A stretch of 62,266 bases of DNA from contig JANMDN010000074.1 in NCBI GenBank assembly GCA_031376285.1, positions 1 through 62,266 of the forward strand. Direction: 5' to 3'. The position numbers were made by a program, and so were the translations under genes. The notes beneath the pieces are model-generated. The model made no database searches, was not told the origin of the DNA, and worked only from the letters and a program-made list of their open reading frames with translations. The first letter of the stretch is position 1; every line of letters starts with the position of its first letter. Positions 42,851-52,277 of this stretch are shown in pieces. The DNA is from JANMDN01 sp031376285 (GTDB lineage Bacteria > Actinomycetota > Thermoleophilia > Miltoncostaeales > Miltoncostaeaceae).

Positions 42851-43357
42851 CTATCCGGCCGGTCGGGTGTCGACAACCTGCCAACGCCCGTGCGTGTCGC
42901 GGTGGACGGTGAGCGCGATGGCGTAGCCACCGCCGGGCCCGGTGATCCGAGCGAGCGAGATGGCGGCCCGGTCGGTGAGGCGCTCAACCCGGACACCCCG
43001 AACGACATCCCGGACTGAGTCGAGACGGCGGCTGTGGGGGTTGTCGGTGAGGAGCCGGGTGACCAGGGCGGGGCTCGCGACGCCGCCCCGAAGTTCCTTG
43101 AGGGGCGTGGACTTGCCGTGGGTGTAGGGGAGGTATGCCCGGAGGAACTCGCGGGTGGTTGCCTCAACGCCGACAGCCACCCCCGGGGCCGGGACCCTGT
43201 CGAGACCCTCACGCGCCGTGAGCACCGGACGGGCACCGACGACCGACGCCTGGGGGGCGGTCCGCCGCCGATTTGTTGCGTGGTCGGCGACAAGGAGCCC
43301 TGTGAGGAGCCCGAGGGCGGTCGCGGCGAATGCGAAGTGTCTGGTCGTTGTCGTCAC
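42851..43357 (-). CDS. VirB8/TcpC-like conjugation protein
   Basis: A 168-residue protein with one N-terminal membrane segment (FAFAATALGLLTGLLVA) and an NTF2-like outer domain (TREFLRAYLPYTHG, VRVERLTDRAAISLARI). Small VirB8-type proteins are channel scaffolds in T4SS. GTG start. The gene is divergent from the pilin operon; their shared region holds a promoter candidate. Confidence 0.6.
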   Translation of the reverse strand: MTTTTRHFAFAATALGLLTGLLVADHATNRRRTAPQASVVGARPVLTAREGLDRVPAPGVAVGVEATTREFLRAYLPYTHGKSTPLKELRGGVASPALVTRLLTDNPHSRRLDSVRDVVRGVRVERLTDRAAISLARITGPGGGYAIALTVHRDTHGRWQVVDTRPAG

Positions 43358-43403
43358 TGGCCTACCGCTCTCTTCCTGGGGTTCGGGGATCTCGTCTGCC
43401 CCC

Positions 43404-43433
43404 TTGCAATCTGTCTACATGCTGAGTTATACA
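43404..43433 (+). promoter_or_regulatory. Promoter candidate for the T4SS operon
   Basis: TTGCAA at 43404-43409 and TATACA at 43428-43433 are 18 bp apart, in the region between the divergent VirB8-like gene and the pilin leader. AT content is higher here than around it. The match is partial and could also serve the minus strand. Confidence 0.45.
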
Positions 43434-43472
43434 TAAACCGTGCTTAGTTGTCACTACCCACGGAGGACAGAA

Positions 43473-43538
43473 ATGATCAGGAACAACGGGAACCACTCCT
43501 TGACCGCCCAACGCCGTCTGGTCAGGGGTTCGCGGTGA
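43473..43538 (+). CDS. 21-aa leader peptide coupled to the pilin gene
   Basis: ATG 43473 lies 6 bases after a strong GGAGG, the best ribosome site in the region. The frame encodes MIRNNGNHSLTAQRRLV and ends in TGA, which overlaps the GTG of the pilin gene (GTGA at 43535-43538). The longer pilin frame would place this GGAGG inside coding sequence, so the short ORF explains it better. It probably sets pilin translation by coupling. Confidence 0.5.
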   Translation: MIRNNGNHSLTAQRRLVRGSR

Positions 43539-43837
43539 ACCGGTTCGTGTTTGCCGCGGCGACAAACCTCGGCTCAAAGCCCGACCCGAACGGCCTGCCC
43601 GGCACCCAGGCCCTTCAGGGGTTCATCTCGGGCCTGCTGTTTTGGGGGCTACTCGCCGCCCTTGCTGGGCTTGTCGTCTCAGCCGGTTGGTGGGCCCTCG
43701 GATCGAGGGGAGGGAACTTCCACAACGCCTCCCAAGGCAAGAGCGGCCTATTCATCTCGATCGGAGCGGCGTTCCTGATCGGCGGAGCCAAGGCGATCAT
43801 CGCGTTCTTCGAAACCGCTGGATCGGGGATCGGCTGA
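43535..43837 (+). CDS. VirB2/TrbC-like pilin subunit candidate
   Basis: GTG at 43535 gives a 100-residue protein with two membrane helices: GFISGLLFWGLLAALAGLVV near residues 28-50 and GLFISIGAAFLIGGAKAII near 72-92, separated by a short polar loop. This is the size and layout of VirB2/TrbC-type subunits. A longer frame from TTG 43448 is less likely (see the leader ORF). The next gene overlaps by one base (TGATG). Confidence 0.65.
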   Translation: MNRFVFAAATNLGSKPDPNGLPGTQALQGFISGLLFWGLLAALAGLVVSAGWWALGSRGGNFHNASQGKSGLFISIGAAFLIGGAKAIIAFFETAGSGIG

Positions 43838-44529
43838 TGCCACCCCCCAACCGCAACGCGCGCGTCATCGTGATCGTGGCCGGGCTGCTCGGGATTGTTA
43901 TCGGTGGGTACTTCACCGGTCGCGCGCTGAGCACCCGCCTCACCGACCAAGCGGGCACGACAACACCGGTCTCAAGATCGCCCACCAAACCGCGACCGCA
44001 GTCCGCGCCCTTACCTGTAGGGCGAGCACCCCGGGCGGGGTTCGCGCGGTCTCGGGAGGGTGCTGGTGGGGCGGCCGCGACCTACGCGATGGCCCTGGCA
44101 AACGTCGCCCTCGCCGACCGGACCGTTCGCGAAAAGGCCTATCGGCAGATCACGACCAGGCGAGCACGCACGGGCCTCCTCGCGCTCGCCCAGTCGTCCC
44201 AGGCGGTGCTTCAACGGAATCTGGCCGGTGGCCCGGGACCGGTCGTGCTCAGGGTCGCGCCTCTCGGCTACCGCATCGTCACGTTCACACCTTCCCAAGC
44301 GGTTGTGGATATCTGGACCGTTGGGATCGGCGGAGGCCGTGCGCGCCAGCCAACGGCGTCGTTTGGCAGCACCCTCATCACCCTCCAGTGGCAGCAAGGT
44401 CGGTGGCGCCTGGACGCCTTCCAGAACCAACCAGGCCTGACACCCGCCCCCGCCCCAATGCCCGCCAACCCAGGCGACGTCCTCGCCGACCAAGACAAGT
44501 ACCGGACCTTTGCCACCGTCACCCCGTAG
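43837..44529 (+). CDS. VirB8-like second copy, 230 aa
   Basis: One N-terminal membrane segment (VIVIVAGLLGIVIGGYFTG) and an exported NTF2-like region (AATYAMALANVALADRTV, then QAVVDIWTVGIGG and LQWQQGRWRLDAF). It resembles the NTF2-like proteins that follow the pilin gene in actinobacterial T4SS. The start is translationally coupled to the pilin stop. It overlaps the TrbL/VirB6 gene by 20 bases. Confidence 0.6.
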   Translation: MPPPNRNARVIVIVAGLLGIVIGGYFTGRALSTRLTDQAGTTTPVSRSPTKPRPQSAPLPVGRAPRAGFARSREGAGGAAATYAMALANVALADRTVREKAYRQITTRRARTGLLALAQSSQAVLQRNLAGGPGPVVLRVAPLGYRIVTFTPSQAVVDIWTVGIGGGRARQPTASFGSTLITLQWQQGRWRLDAFQNQPGLTPAPAPMPANPGDVLADQDKYRTFATVTP

Positions 44530-46171
44530 ACGCCCCCGCCAGGCCGCACTCCTCACGGCCGTCCTGCTTGCGGTCCTGCTGGCAGTGCTGACTCCTCGCG
44601 CCGAGGCCCTCCCGAACCCATGCGATGTCGCTGGCTTCAGCCTCGGCTGCGACGCGATCGGCGCGGTCGGCGGCGCCGCCGGGGACGCCATCGGGTCCGT
44701 CGGCTCCGCCGCCGCAGAAGGCATCTTCGAAGGCCTCACCCACTGGGTCGTCGACACCGCAACCTGGCTGACCGGGACGATCAGCGACCTGATCGACCAC
44801 ACCACAAGCCCCCGCGTCGACGCCCCATGGTTTCGGGGGAGCTACCGAGTGATGCTCGGCATCGCCGGGCTCCTCGCGGTCCCGATGCTCGCACTCGGGG
44901 TCATCCAGTCCGTGATCCGCAAGGACCCCCAGATGCTCATCCGGCAAGTCGTCGGCCACATCCCCGCCGCGTTCCTCATGGCCGGAGCCGCGGTCGGCGT
45001 CACCGGCGCGCTCATCGCGATCACCGACGAGCTATCGCATGTGATCACCACCTCAGTCGCAACCAACCCGGACGGCGGGATGCTCAAGGAGGTCGGAAGC
45101 GCCTACAAGTCCGCGTTCGACAGCACCGGTGGCGAGAACGTCCCCCTGTTCGGGGTGTTCGTCGGGGCGATCGTCCTTGTGGTCGCGGGGTTTGCGGTGT
45201 GGTTGGAGATGATCGCCCGCGACGCCGCGATCTACGTCGCGCTCCTATTCATCCCCTTGGGGTTCGTCGCAATGATCTGGCCCGCCACGTCACGGTACGC
45301 ACGGCGCCTGGTGGAGATCCTGATCGCGCTGATCGTGTCGAAGCTCGCGGTCGTCGCGATCCTGACGCTTGCAACCCAAGCCCTCACCACCCCGAACCCC
45401 GCCGCCAAGGGCGGCGGCAGGTTCGAGGTCCTGATCGCCGGGACCGCGCTCCTCGTGATGGCGGCGTGGGCGCCGTTCGCGGTCATGCGGTTCATCCCCG
45501 CCGTCCAGTCCGCGATGGGTCAGCTGATGCTCGCCCGGACCGCGACCACGGGCGGGATGGCGCTTGCGGGTGCGGCGGGTGGGATGGCAGGTGTCCTCGG
45601 GCAGGCGATGAGCCACGCCGGACCCCAATCGTCCGGCGCGACCCCAGGCAGCGACGGCGGGTCAGCGTCAGGTGGCGCTAGCTCCGGCGGCCGGGGCGGC
45701 GGCTCAGGACCCGGCGGCGGGGGTAGCTCCGGGCCGGGTGCATCGCCCGGTGGTTCTGGCTTGTCGGCGAGCTTCGCTTCAGCGGCCGCTGGCCCTCAGC
45801 CGTCCTCCAGTCATACCGGTGGTAGCAGTGGGGGCGGTGGTGGTGTCTCGACGACGGCCGGGTCAGGACCTGCGCCGGCTGGTGGACACCCATCGGTCGC
45901 GGGGGGAGCGCCCGGTGGCGGACCGAGCAGCTCACCTGTGGGCGGATCAAACGCATCGCCTCCCCATCCGGCAGGCGGCTCTTCCGAGGCGACGGCAGCG
46001 CCGCTCGGTAGGGGCACACCCCCATCCCACGGGCCGCAACCGGCGTCACCGTCCGGTTCGAGCGCGCCGCTCGACCGGGGCACCGCATCTCCGCCGGTCG
46101 GCGGGGATCTCCCAACGCCCGGCGTCGGTCCCGACGCGGGTGACTTCACGATCGGAGGACACGATGAGTAG
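44510..46171 (+). CDS. VirB6/TrbL-like inner-membrane protein with long disordered tail
   Basis: A 553-residue protein with TTG start inside the preceding gene. Signal or first TM near 15-30. At least six TM helices lie between about 110 and 350, for example VMLGIAGLLAVPMLALGVI and IYVALLFIPLGFVAMIWP. From residue 375 the tail is low-complexity Gly/Ser/Pro. The last residues are DAGDFTIGGHDE. The same DFTIGG occurs in the relaxase tail. The underlying bases GACTTCACGATCGGAGG are identical in both genes, and the GGAGG also serves as ribosome site for the next gene. Confidence 0.75.
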   Translation: MPPSPRRRPRQAALLTAVLLAVLLAVLTPRAEALPNPCDVAGFSLGCDAIGAVGGAAGDAIGSVGSAAAEGIFEGLTHWVVDTATWLTGTISDLIDHTTSPRVDAPWFRGSYRVMLGIAGLLAVPMLALGVIQSVIRKDPQMLIRQVVGHIPAAFLMAGAAVGVTGALIAITDELSHVITTSVATNPDGGMLKEVGSAYKSAFDSTGGENVPLFGVFVGAIVLVVAGFAVWLEMIARDAAIYVALLFIPLGFVAMIWPATSRYARRLVEILIALIVSKLAVVAILTLATQALTTPNPAAKGGGRFEVLIAGTALLVMAAWAPFAVMRFIPAVQSAMGQLMLARTATTGGMALAGAAGGMAGVLGQAMSHAGPQSSGATPGSDGGSASGGASSGGRGGGSGPGGGGSSGPGASPGGSGLSASFASAAAGPQPSSSHTGGSSGGGGGVSTTAGSGPAPAGGHPSVAGGAPGGGPSSSPVGGSNASPPHPAGGSSEATAAPLGRGTPPSHGPQPASPSGSSAPLDRGTASPPVGGDLPTPGVGPDAGDFTIGGHDE

Positions 46172-47657
46172 TGGGCAGCGCAGGTACCGGTTCGGTCCGT
46201 TGGAGCGCCGGGGCCTTGTCGGCAACCTCGGCCCCACGCACCTGGCAACCCTGCTCATCGGGGGAGCCCTGACGCTCCTGCTCCTCTCGACGGCGCGTGG
46301 ACCGTTCGGTGTCCTGGCCGCATTCCTCGTCGCGCTCACCGCGGCCGGGGTGTGTTTCGTGCCGGTCGCCGGTCGCACACCGGTGGAGTGGGCACCCATC
46401 GCGGCGCGCTGCCACGTTCGGGCCCTGGCCGGCAGGGGCCGGTGGGACTCCCCGACCCCAACACAGGGAGCCGTCCTCACCACGGGTGGCGACGTCCTCG
46501 CTCCCGATTCGGTCGCACCTGAGGCTCTTGGTGGCGTTGTGATCGTTCCGGTCGCGTTCCGCGGGAGCCACGTCGGCGTCTTAAAGGAAGCCCGCGGCGG
46601 CCTCCTCACCGCCGTCCTTGCGGTGAGAGTTGGGTCGTTCGGTCTCCTCTCAGCCGTGGACCAGGAATCACGTCTCGCTGGGTGGGGTGGCGTCCTCGCC
46701 GCCATCGCCCGCGAAGGATCACCCGTCCGCAGGGTCCAGTGGATCGAACGGACCGCCCCAGCGACCGGCGGTGAGATCAACGAACACTTCACCACCCACT
46801 GGAACCGGACCACGGCGCCGGAGGACTCACTCGCGGTCCGAGCCTATGTGGAGCTGATCGCCGGGGCGCCAGCGGTCACACGCGAGCACGAGCTGCTCCT
46901 CGCGATCCAGATCGACCCCTCGCGGCTCGCGCGATCTGCCCGTCGGGACCGAACGAGTCGTGACCAGGCGGCGCGCGCGGTGCTCCTCGGGGAGGTCGAG
47001 TTCCTCGCTGAGCGTCTGCGCCACGCGGATGTCGAGATCGCGGGACTGCTCACACCCGCGGCCTTGGCTCGGGCGCTGCGAACCGGTTTCGATCCATTCG
47101 AGCGCAAACGATCCCCCGAGAACCACGCGGACACAGCGGGGCCTGCTCCGTGGCCAACCGCGACCGACGACAGCTGGGGGACCTATCGGACCGACGGTGC
47201 GCTGCATGCGACCTATTGGGTGAGCGCCTGGCCGCGCACGGATGTCGGCCCATCGTTTCTCGCGCCCCTTCTCCTCCAGGCCGACGCGGTTCGGTCGATC
47301 GCGATGACGCTGGCTCCGCAGCCCCCAGGTCAGGCGATTCGCCAAGCCGAGGCAGCGCGGACCGCTGATGCCGCCGACCGGCATGTCCGCAACAAGATGG
47401 GGTTCCTGACGACCGCGCGCCACCGCCAAGCCGAGGACGCGACCGCAAGGCGTGAGGACGAGCTGGCCTCCGGGCACGCCGCGATCCGCTTCACCGCGTT
47501 TGTCACGGTTACGGCTCGGACGGTGGAGGAGCTTGAGCGGTCGTGCACGAGCATCGAGCACGCCGCGTCGATGGCTCGCCTGGAACTCAGGCGTCTGTCC
47601 GGTCAGCAACCGGAGGCGTTCACCTACACCCTCCCCTTGTGTCGGGGCCTGAAATGA
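46164..47657 (+). CDS. SCO6880/PrgI-like T4SS protein
   Basis: ATG 46164 with GGAGG 5 bases upstream; the frame overlaps the TrbL stop. The 497-residue product begins with a PrgI-like pair of TM helices (LATLLIGGALTLLLLS, then GVLAAFLVALTAAGVCFVP) and continues as a soluble region like the N-terminal half of VirB4 (YVELIAGAPAVTREHELLLA, then LRRLSGQQPEAF). I recall SCO6880 as the matching family. The motor domain is in the next gene, so VirB4 function may be split between the two. Confidence 0.7.
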   Translation: MSSGQRRYRFGPLERRGLVGNLGPTHLATLLIGGALTLLLLSTARGPFGVLAAFLVALTAAGVCFVPVAGRTPVEWAPIAARCHVRALAGRGRWDSPTPTQGAVLTTGGDVLAPDSVAPEALGGVVIVPVAFRGSHVGVLKEARGGLLTAVLAVRVGSFGLLSAVDQESRLAGWGGVLAAIAREGSPVRRVQWIERTAPATGGEINEHFTTHWNRTTAPEDSLAVRAYVELIAGAPAVTREHELLLAIQIDPSRLARSARRDRTSRDQAARAVLLGEVEFLAERLRHADVEIAGLLTPAALARALRTGFDPFERKRSPENHADTAGPAPWPTATDDSWGTYRTDGALHATYWVSAWPRTDVGPSFLAPLLLQADAVRSIAMTLAPQPPGQAIRQAEAARTADAADRHVRNKMGFLTTARHRQAEDATARREDELASGHAAIRFTAFVTVTARTVEELERSCTSIEHAASMARLELRRLSGQQPEAFTYTLPLCRGLK

Positions 47658-48916
47658 GCCGGCTCGGGGCGAGGGGCATGCCGGGGCATGTCGCGACGAC
47701 CGCGCATGTTCAGGCCGCGTACCCGTTCATGGCAGAAACCGGCCTCGGCCCCCACGGCCCGTACATCGGCCGGGACATCTACGGCGGAGCGTTCTGTTAC
47801 GACCCATTCCACCTCTACGCGGCCAGTGTCGTGACGAATCCGAACTGTCTGGTCATCGGGCAGGTCGGCCGCGGCAAATCCGCCCTCCTCAAGACGTACC
47901 TCCTGCGCCAGATCGTCTTCGGCCGCCAAGCATGGATCGTCGACATCAAAGGCGAGTACGCGCCGCTCGCCCGGGCGCTCGGGATCGAACCGATCCGCCT
48001 CGAACCCGGCGGGTTGGTGACGCTGAACCCGTTGACGCCGAAGGGTGGTCCGGAGCGCCAGCTCGATCTCGCCGGGTCGATCGCCGCCGCAGCGCTTGCC
48101 CGACCACTCACACCCGTCGAGCGCACCGCGCTTCACACCGCCCTCAACACGGCAACCCGAGCAGCCGCCAGGAGGGAGGTCACGCTCCCGGATCTCGTGA
48201 AAGCGCTCTTGCACCCAGACGGTTCGGTCGCGCGGGATCTCGCGATGACACCGGTCCAGGCGCTCGACGCGACGCGCGAGCTTGCCCTCGCTCTTCGCGA
48301 GTTGTGCTCGGGTGCACTCGCCGGGATGTTCGACGCGTCCACCACCCCGGGCCTGAACCTCGACGCCGCGATGGTCGTCCTCGACCTGTCGGCGGTCCTC
48401 ACCGCATCCCCGGTCGCGCTCGCAGTCTTGATGGCGTGTGCGACGGCGTGGCTTCGCGCGACGATCGACCAGCAACCCGCCGGTGAAGGTGTCCAACGAA
48501 TCGTGGTCGTCGACGAAGCCTGGCGCGTCCTCTCCTCACTGGGCGTCGGGGAATGGCTCCAACAAAGCTTCAAACTCAGCCGGGGGCTCGGCGTCCAGAA
48601 CGTGGTGGTGATGCACCGCCTCACTGACTTGGAGGCGACCGGCGCCGCGGGGAGCCGCGAGGTCCGCCTCGCTGAGGGCCTCCTCGCTGACACCGAGACG
48701 AAGGTGATCTACGCCCAACCCCAGGACCAGATTCCAAGGACCCGGGAACTCCTCGGGCTCACTGATACCGAAGCCGGGCTCCTCCCGACGCTTGGGCGGG
48801 GGTGGGCGCTTTGGAAGGTCGGCAGACGCTCATGTCTCGTTCAACACCGCCTGACCCCGCTTGAACACTCCCTCGTCAACACAGATCAGAACATGACTGA
48901 AAGGAACGTTCCGTGA
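47654..48916 (+). CDS. VirB4-like conjugation ATPase
   Basis: ATG 47654 overlaps the preceding stop (ATGA). The 420-residue product is a P-loop ATPase: GQVGRGKSALLKTYLLRQ near residue 70 and Walker B RIVVVDEAWRVLSS near 290, with MHRLTDLEATG (motif III of VirB4/HerA) next. Length fits the motor half only. It overlaps the coupling-protein start by 4 bases. It probably powers pilus or channel assembly. Confidence 0.85.
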   Translation: MSRLGARGMPGHVATTAHVQAAYPFMAETGLGPHGPYIGRDIYGGAFCYDPFHLYAASVVTNPNCLVIGQVGRGKSALLKTYLLRQIVFGRQAWIVDIKGEYAPLARALGIEPIRLEPGGLVTLNPLTPKGGPERQLDLAGSIAAAALARPLTPVERTALHTALNTATRAAARREVTLPDLVKALLHPDGSVARDLAMTPVQALDATRELALALRELCSGALAGMFDASTTPGLNLDAAMVVLDLSAVLTASPVALAVLMACATAWLRATIDQQPAGEGVQRIVVVDEAWRVLSSLGVGEWLQQSFKLSRGLGVQNVVVMHRLTDLEATGAAGSREVRLAEGLLADTETKVIYAQPQDQIPRTRELLGLTDTEAGLLPTLGRGWALWKVGRRSCLVQHRLTPLEHSLVNTDQNMTERNVP

Positions 48917-50637
48917 CCACTGCACAACAACCGCGACCGGCTCCGAACTCGGCGCTTCAGAACCTTGGCCTTGCGGCCCTCGGCGCGTTCCTTGGCGTCG
49001 GGGTGATCGTGTGGGCGACCGGGCAGCTCGCCGCGCGCCTCACCACAGGAGAGTGGCCGAAGATGGCGTTCTCGGAGATCCCACCGGTCCTCGGGCGCCT
49101 CCCGCACCACCTCTCAGACCCGGCCCTTGCGTGGCCGCCCCGAGCGGCAAGGCTCCTCCCAGGGCCGGTTGGCTTCTACCTCACGCTCGTGCTCGTGCTC
49201 GCCCCGGTCGTGGCGGTCGGCTGGCTCGCACTCAGACTGCACACCAAAAGTGGGCACAATGCGAAGGCCACCTCGGGGGTGGCGCGGTGGGCGAGCGCAC
49301 CGGATCTCCGTGGCCTGATCGTCAGCGGCCCGGAGCCGGGCAGGGTCATCGTCGGCCGCCATAGCGGGAAGCTCATTGCGGCCGCCAAGAGGTGTTCTGT
49401 GCTCGTCGTCGGCCCGACCCAGACTGGGAAGACGTCAGGGTTTGCGATCCCGGCGCTTCTTGAGTGGGATGGCCCGATCATCGCGACCTCCATCAAGGAC
49501 GACCTCGTCCGCGACACCATCGACCACCGCAGCTCAATCGGGCGCGTGTTCGTCTTGGACCCGACCGCCGGAACAGGGATCCCCCGGGCGACGTGGTCGC
49601 CGCTTGCGGGGTGTGAGACGTGGCAGGGCGCGATCGAACGCGCCCGCCTCCTCATGACGAGTACCCACCAGACGGCCGGGCCCGCGAGCGGCGTGGATCA
49701 GGTCAACGAGAGATTTGAGGGGTGGGCGGAGCGGTACCTCGCGGCCCTTCTGCGGGCGGCGGTCCTTACGGGGGCATCGACGGGGCAGGTGATCTCCTGG
49801 ATCGACTACAACAATCACGACGACCCCGACAAGGTCCTGGAGGCGCATGGGGAGCAGGGCGCCCGGGACGCGATCTTTGCGACCCAGCGGATGAACGCCC
49901 GGATGCGGGACCCGATCATCTTCAACGCCACCGCCGCGCTTCGCCCGTTCCAAGAACCTGTGGTCGCCGCGATGGAAGGAAACCAGCTCACCCCTGATGC
50001 GTTCCTCGACGGCGGGGCGAACACCCTGTACCTGTGCGCCGCGGTCCACCACCAAGAACGCCTCGCCCCACTCTTGGCGACGGTGCTGTCTGAGATCGTC
50101 CGGGCCGTCTACGAACGAAGCGCAAGCGGGAAACCGGTGAAGCGGCCGCTCTTGCTTCTCCTGGATGAGGTCGCGAATATCGCCCCGGTCAAGGACCTGC
50201 ACGAGATCGCCTCCGGAGGCGCCGGTCAGGGAATTCAACTGGTCACGATCTGCCAGGACCTCGCACAGCTCACCCGCGTCTACGGCCAAGCGACGACGAA
50301 TACGATCACCTCAAACCACTTGGCGAAGCTCTTCCTGACATCGATCAGCGACCCCCAAACCCTCGCCTACGCCGGAGACGTCCTCGGGGAGCAAGCCACC
50401 CGCCACCAAAGCCACACCACCGACCGGCACGGAATCCCGTCGGTCACGGAGTCCGTGACATACCGGACCCTGGCGCCACCGAACCTGCTCCGGGAACTCG
50501 AACCCGGGCACGCCATCCTCATCTGCCAGCACTACCCAGCCGTCAAAGTCGCCCTTCGACCCTGGTTCAACGATGCCCAGCTGCGACATCTCGGACGCTC
50601 CGGGCGACCACTCCACTCAAGCGGTATCCCCATGTAA
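48913..50637 (+). CDS. VirD4/TraG-type coupling protein
   Basis: A 574-residue protein starting GTG. Two N-terminal TM helices (LGLAALGAFLGVGVIVWATG and GFYLTLVLVLAPVVAVGWLA). Walker A VVGPTQTGKTSGFAIPAL near residue 165, Walker B PLLLLLDEVANIAP near 410, and ICQDLAQL near 450. It links the relaxase-DNA complex to the T4SS. The operon ends here and an IS is inserted 31 bases beyond the stop. Confidence 0.9.
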   Translation: MTTAQQPRPAPNSALQNLGLAALGAFLGVGVIVWATGQLAARLTTGEWPKMAFSEIPPVLGRLPHHLSDPALAWPPRAARLLPGPVGFYLTLVLVLAPVVAVGWLALRLHTKSGHNAKATSGVARWASAPDLRGLIVSGPEPGRVIVGRHSGKLIAAAKRCSVLVVGPTQTGKTSGFAIPALLEWDGPIIATSIKDDLVRDTIDHRSSIGRVFVLDPTAGTGIPRATWSPLAGCETWQGAIERARLLMTSTHQTAGPASGVDQVNERFEGWAERYLAALLRAAVLTGASTGQVISWIDYNNHDDPDKVLEAHGEQGARDAIFATQRMNARMRDPIIFNATAALRPFQEPVVAAMEGNQLTPDAFLDGGANTLYLCAAVHHQERLAPLLATVLSEIVRAVYERSASGKPVKRPLLLLLDEVANIAPVKDLHEIASGGAGQGIQLVTICQDLAQLTRVYGQATTNTITSNHLAKLFLTSISDPQTLAYAGDVLGEQATRHQSHTTDRHGIPSVTESVTYRTLAPPNLLRELEPGHAILICQHYPAVKVALRPWFNDAQLRHLGRSGRPLHSSGIPM

Positions 50638-50737
50638 GTCGGCGCGCGACGAAGCCGGGGCTGAGGTTGGCAGTTGACCCCGCAGCGTGGACACTCGATT
50701 CTGGGGCGTATGGGTCCTGGAAGAAGGGAGTCCACCT

Positions 50738-51034
50738 GTGGGCCGTCTGTCGAAGTACACGCCGGAGTTCCGTCGCGAAGCGCTCGAGCTTGTGCGCTCA
50801 TCGGGGCGTCCGATGGTTGAGGTCGCTCGGTCGCTTGGGATCAACGATGGAACGCTGAGCAATTGGGTCAAAGCTGATCGGGAGGCCCGGGAGCGCTCGG
50901 CCGATCCCGCGGCCCTGTCAGAGGACGAACGCGACGAACTCAAGCGCCTCAGGAAGGAGGTCACCGAGCTCAGGGTGGATCGGGAGATCCTTCGCAAGGC
51001 AGCTGCGTATTTTGCGCGGGAGACGATCCGGTGA
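50738..51034 (+). CDS. IS3-family OrfA, element A
   Basis: A 98-residue helix-turn-helix protein (GRLSKYTPEFRREALELVRS) with a leucine-zipper tail (ELKRLRKEVTELRVDREILR). GTG start. It overlaps orfB by 4 bases; OrfA binds the inverted ends and with OrfB forms the transposase. Confidence 0.9.
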   Translation: MGRLSKYTPEFRREALELVRSSGRPMVEVARSLGINDGTLSNWVKADREARERSADPAALSEDERDELKRLRKEVTELRVDREILRKAAAYFARETIR

Positions 51035-51909
51035 GCCGCTTCCGTTTCGTCTCAGGTCATCAAGCGGACTACCCTGTGAGGCGGTTGTGCGTGGCGGCGG
51101 GCGTGTCGCGGTCAGGTTTCTACGCCTGGCAAGGGCGCCCGTCGTCTGCTCGGGCCCGATCAAACGACGCGCTGCTCGGCCAGATCCGGGAGATCTATCT
51201 GGCCTCGTGGCGTACGTACGGGCGCGTTCGGATCTTGGGGCAGCTCGCAAAGCGTGGGGTGGTTGGTAATCACAAGCGAGTTGCCCGTCTGATGCGCGAG
51301 CACAAGGTCGTCGGGGTGGGTGGGCCAGGGCGCAAAGGTCGTCGTGTCGTTGGTCGCCACACGGCCCCGGCACCAGATCTCCTACGTCGGGACTTCACCG
51401 CAAAAGGGCCCAACGAGCGATGGGTCGCTGACCTCACCGAGTTCCAGACCCTTGAAGGCAAGCTCCATCTGGCCGGGATCTTGGACTTGTACGCCAACCG
51501 GATCGTGGGATGGGCAATCGGTGAGCGCCGTACCGCGGAGCTGCCTGTTGACGCGCTTGTCATGGCGATCGCCAGGCGTCGACCACCAGCGGGGGTGATA
51601 CATCACGCAGACCACCGCTCGCAATTTACCTCCATTGCCTTCACCGACCGCGCCCACGATGAGCGGGTTGCGTTGTCGTTTGGCAGGATCGGAACGGCGG
51701 CCGATAACGCCGCGATGGAAGCGTTCTGGTCGGTCCTCAAACGAGAGCTTTTCCGGATCCATGGCTACCGGGCCTGGCCATCGCGGGCCGCGCTACGCGC
51801 GGCCCTATTTGACTACCTCGAGGTGTTCTACAACCGCCAGCGCCACCAGGCCCGCCTCGGTCACCTGACCCCGGTCGAGTACGAAGCAGTCAACGCGAAT
51901 GTCGCATGA
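51031..51909 (+). CDS. IS3-family OrfB DDE transposase, element A
   Basis: A 292-residue DDE integrase-fold protein: WVADLTEFQT, GVIHHADHRSQFTS and NAAMEAFWSVLKRELF carry the D, D and E. The second motif reads DHRSQ instead of the common DRGSQ, a small oddity. ATG overlaps orfA. Confidence 0.9.
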   Translation: MSRFRFVSGHQADYPVRRLCVAAGVSRSGFYAWQGRPSSARARSNDALLGQIREIYLASWRTYGRVRILGQLAKRGVVGNHKRVARLMREHKVVGVGGPGRKGRRVVGRHTAPAPDLLRRDFTAKGPNERWVADLTEFQTLEGKLHLAGILDLYANRIVGWAIGERRTAELPVDALVMAIARRRPPAGVIHHADHRSQFTSIAFTDRAHDERVALSFGRIGTAADNAAMEAFWSVLKRELFRIHGYRAWPSRAALRAALFDYLEVFYNRQRHQARLGHLTPVEYEAVNANVA

Positions 51910-51948
51910 ACCACAAAACACTGTGTCCACGCTGCGGGGTCAACTGCC

Positions 51949-52247
51949 GTTCGCGCCGTCGCTGGGGTGCCGGGCGGCGGCCCTTCGGCTGGCGCGCAAC
52001 TGGCACGTCGGCCGCGTCGGAGTTACCTGTTGGAGGCTGAGGCCGTGGTCGCGGAGGCGGCGACCTCTCGACGCTGAGTTGGGCCGGGTTCTGGCGAGCC
52101 GGTGGCGCTGGACTTCGATTCGACGTTGGCGACGGTCTACGGGCGAAAGAAGCCGGGGTGCGAGGCGCGCGAACACGGGCCAGCTTGCCTATCGGCCGTT
52201 GATTGGAGTGTGGGCCGAGCCTGGACGGGTTCCTCTTCGGAGCTACT
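51949..52247 (+). pseudogene. IS1380-like transposase remnant (left part)
   Basis: The frame reads VALDFDSTLATVYGRKKPG, close to the LD-DST-V-G-K-G block of IS1380 transposases, then after frameshifts RPLIGVWAEPGRVPL. It is cut on the left by element A and on the right by element B, so this is the dead host of two later insertions. Confidence 0.55.
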
Positions 52248-52277
52248 TGAAGCACCCTGGTTTGGTTGGAGGCTCGT

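Larger units (their letters stand above)
50669..51948. mobile_element. IS3-family insertion sequence A
   Basis: 26-bp perfect inverted ends (50669-50694 and 51923-51948; GGCAGTTGACCCCGCAGCGT ...) flank orfA and orfB. A 3-bp GTT target duplication lies at 50666-50668 and 51949-51951, the size used by IS3 elements. The element is complete and looks recent. It sits just past the coupling-protein gene, so it does not break the transfer operon. Confidence 0.9.
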
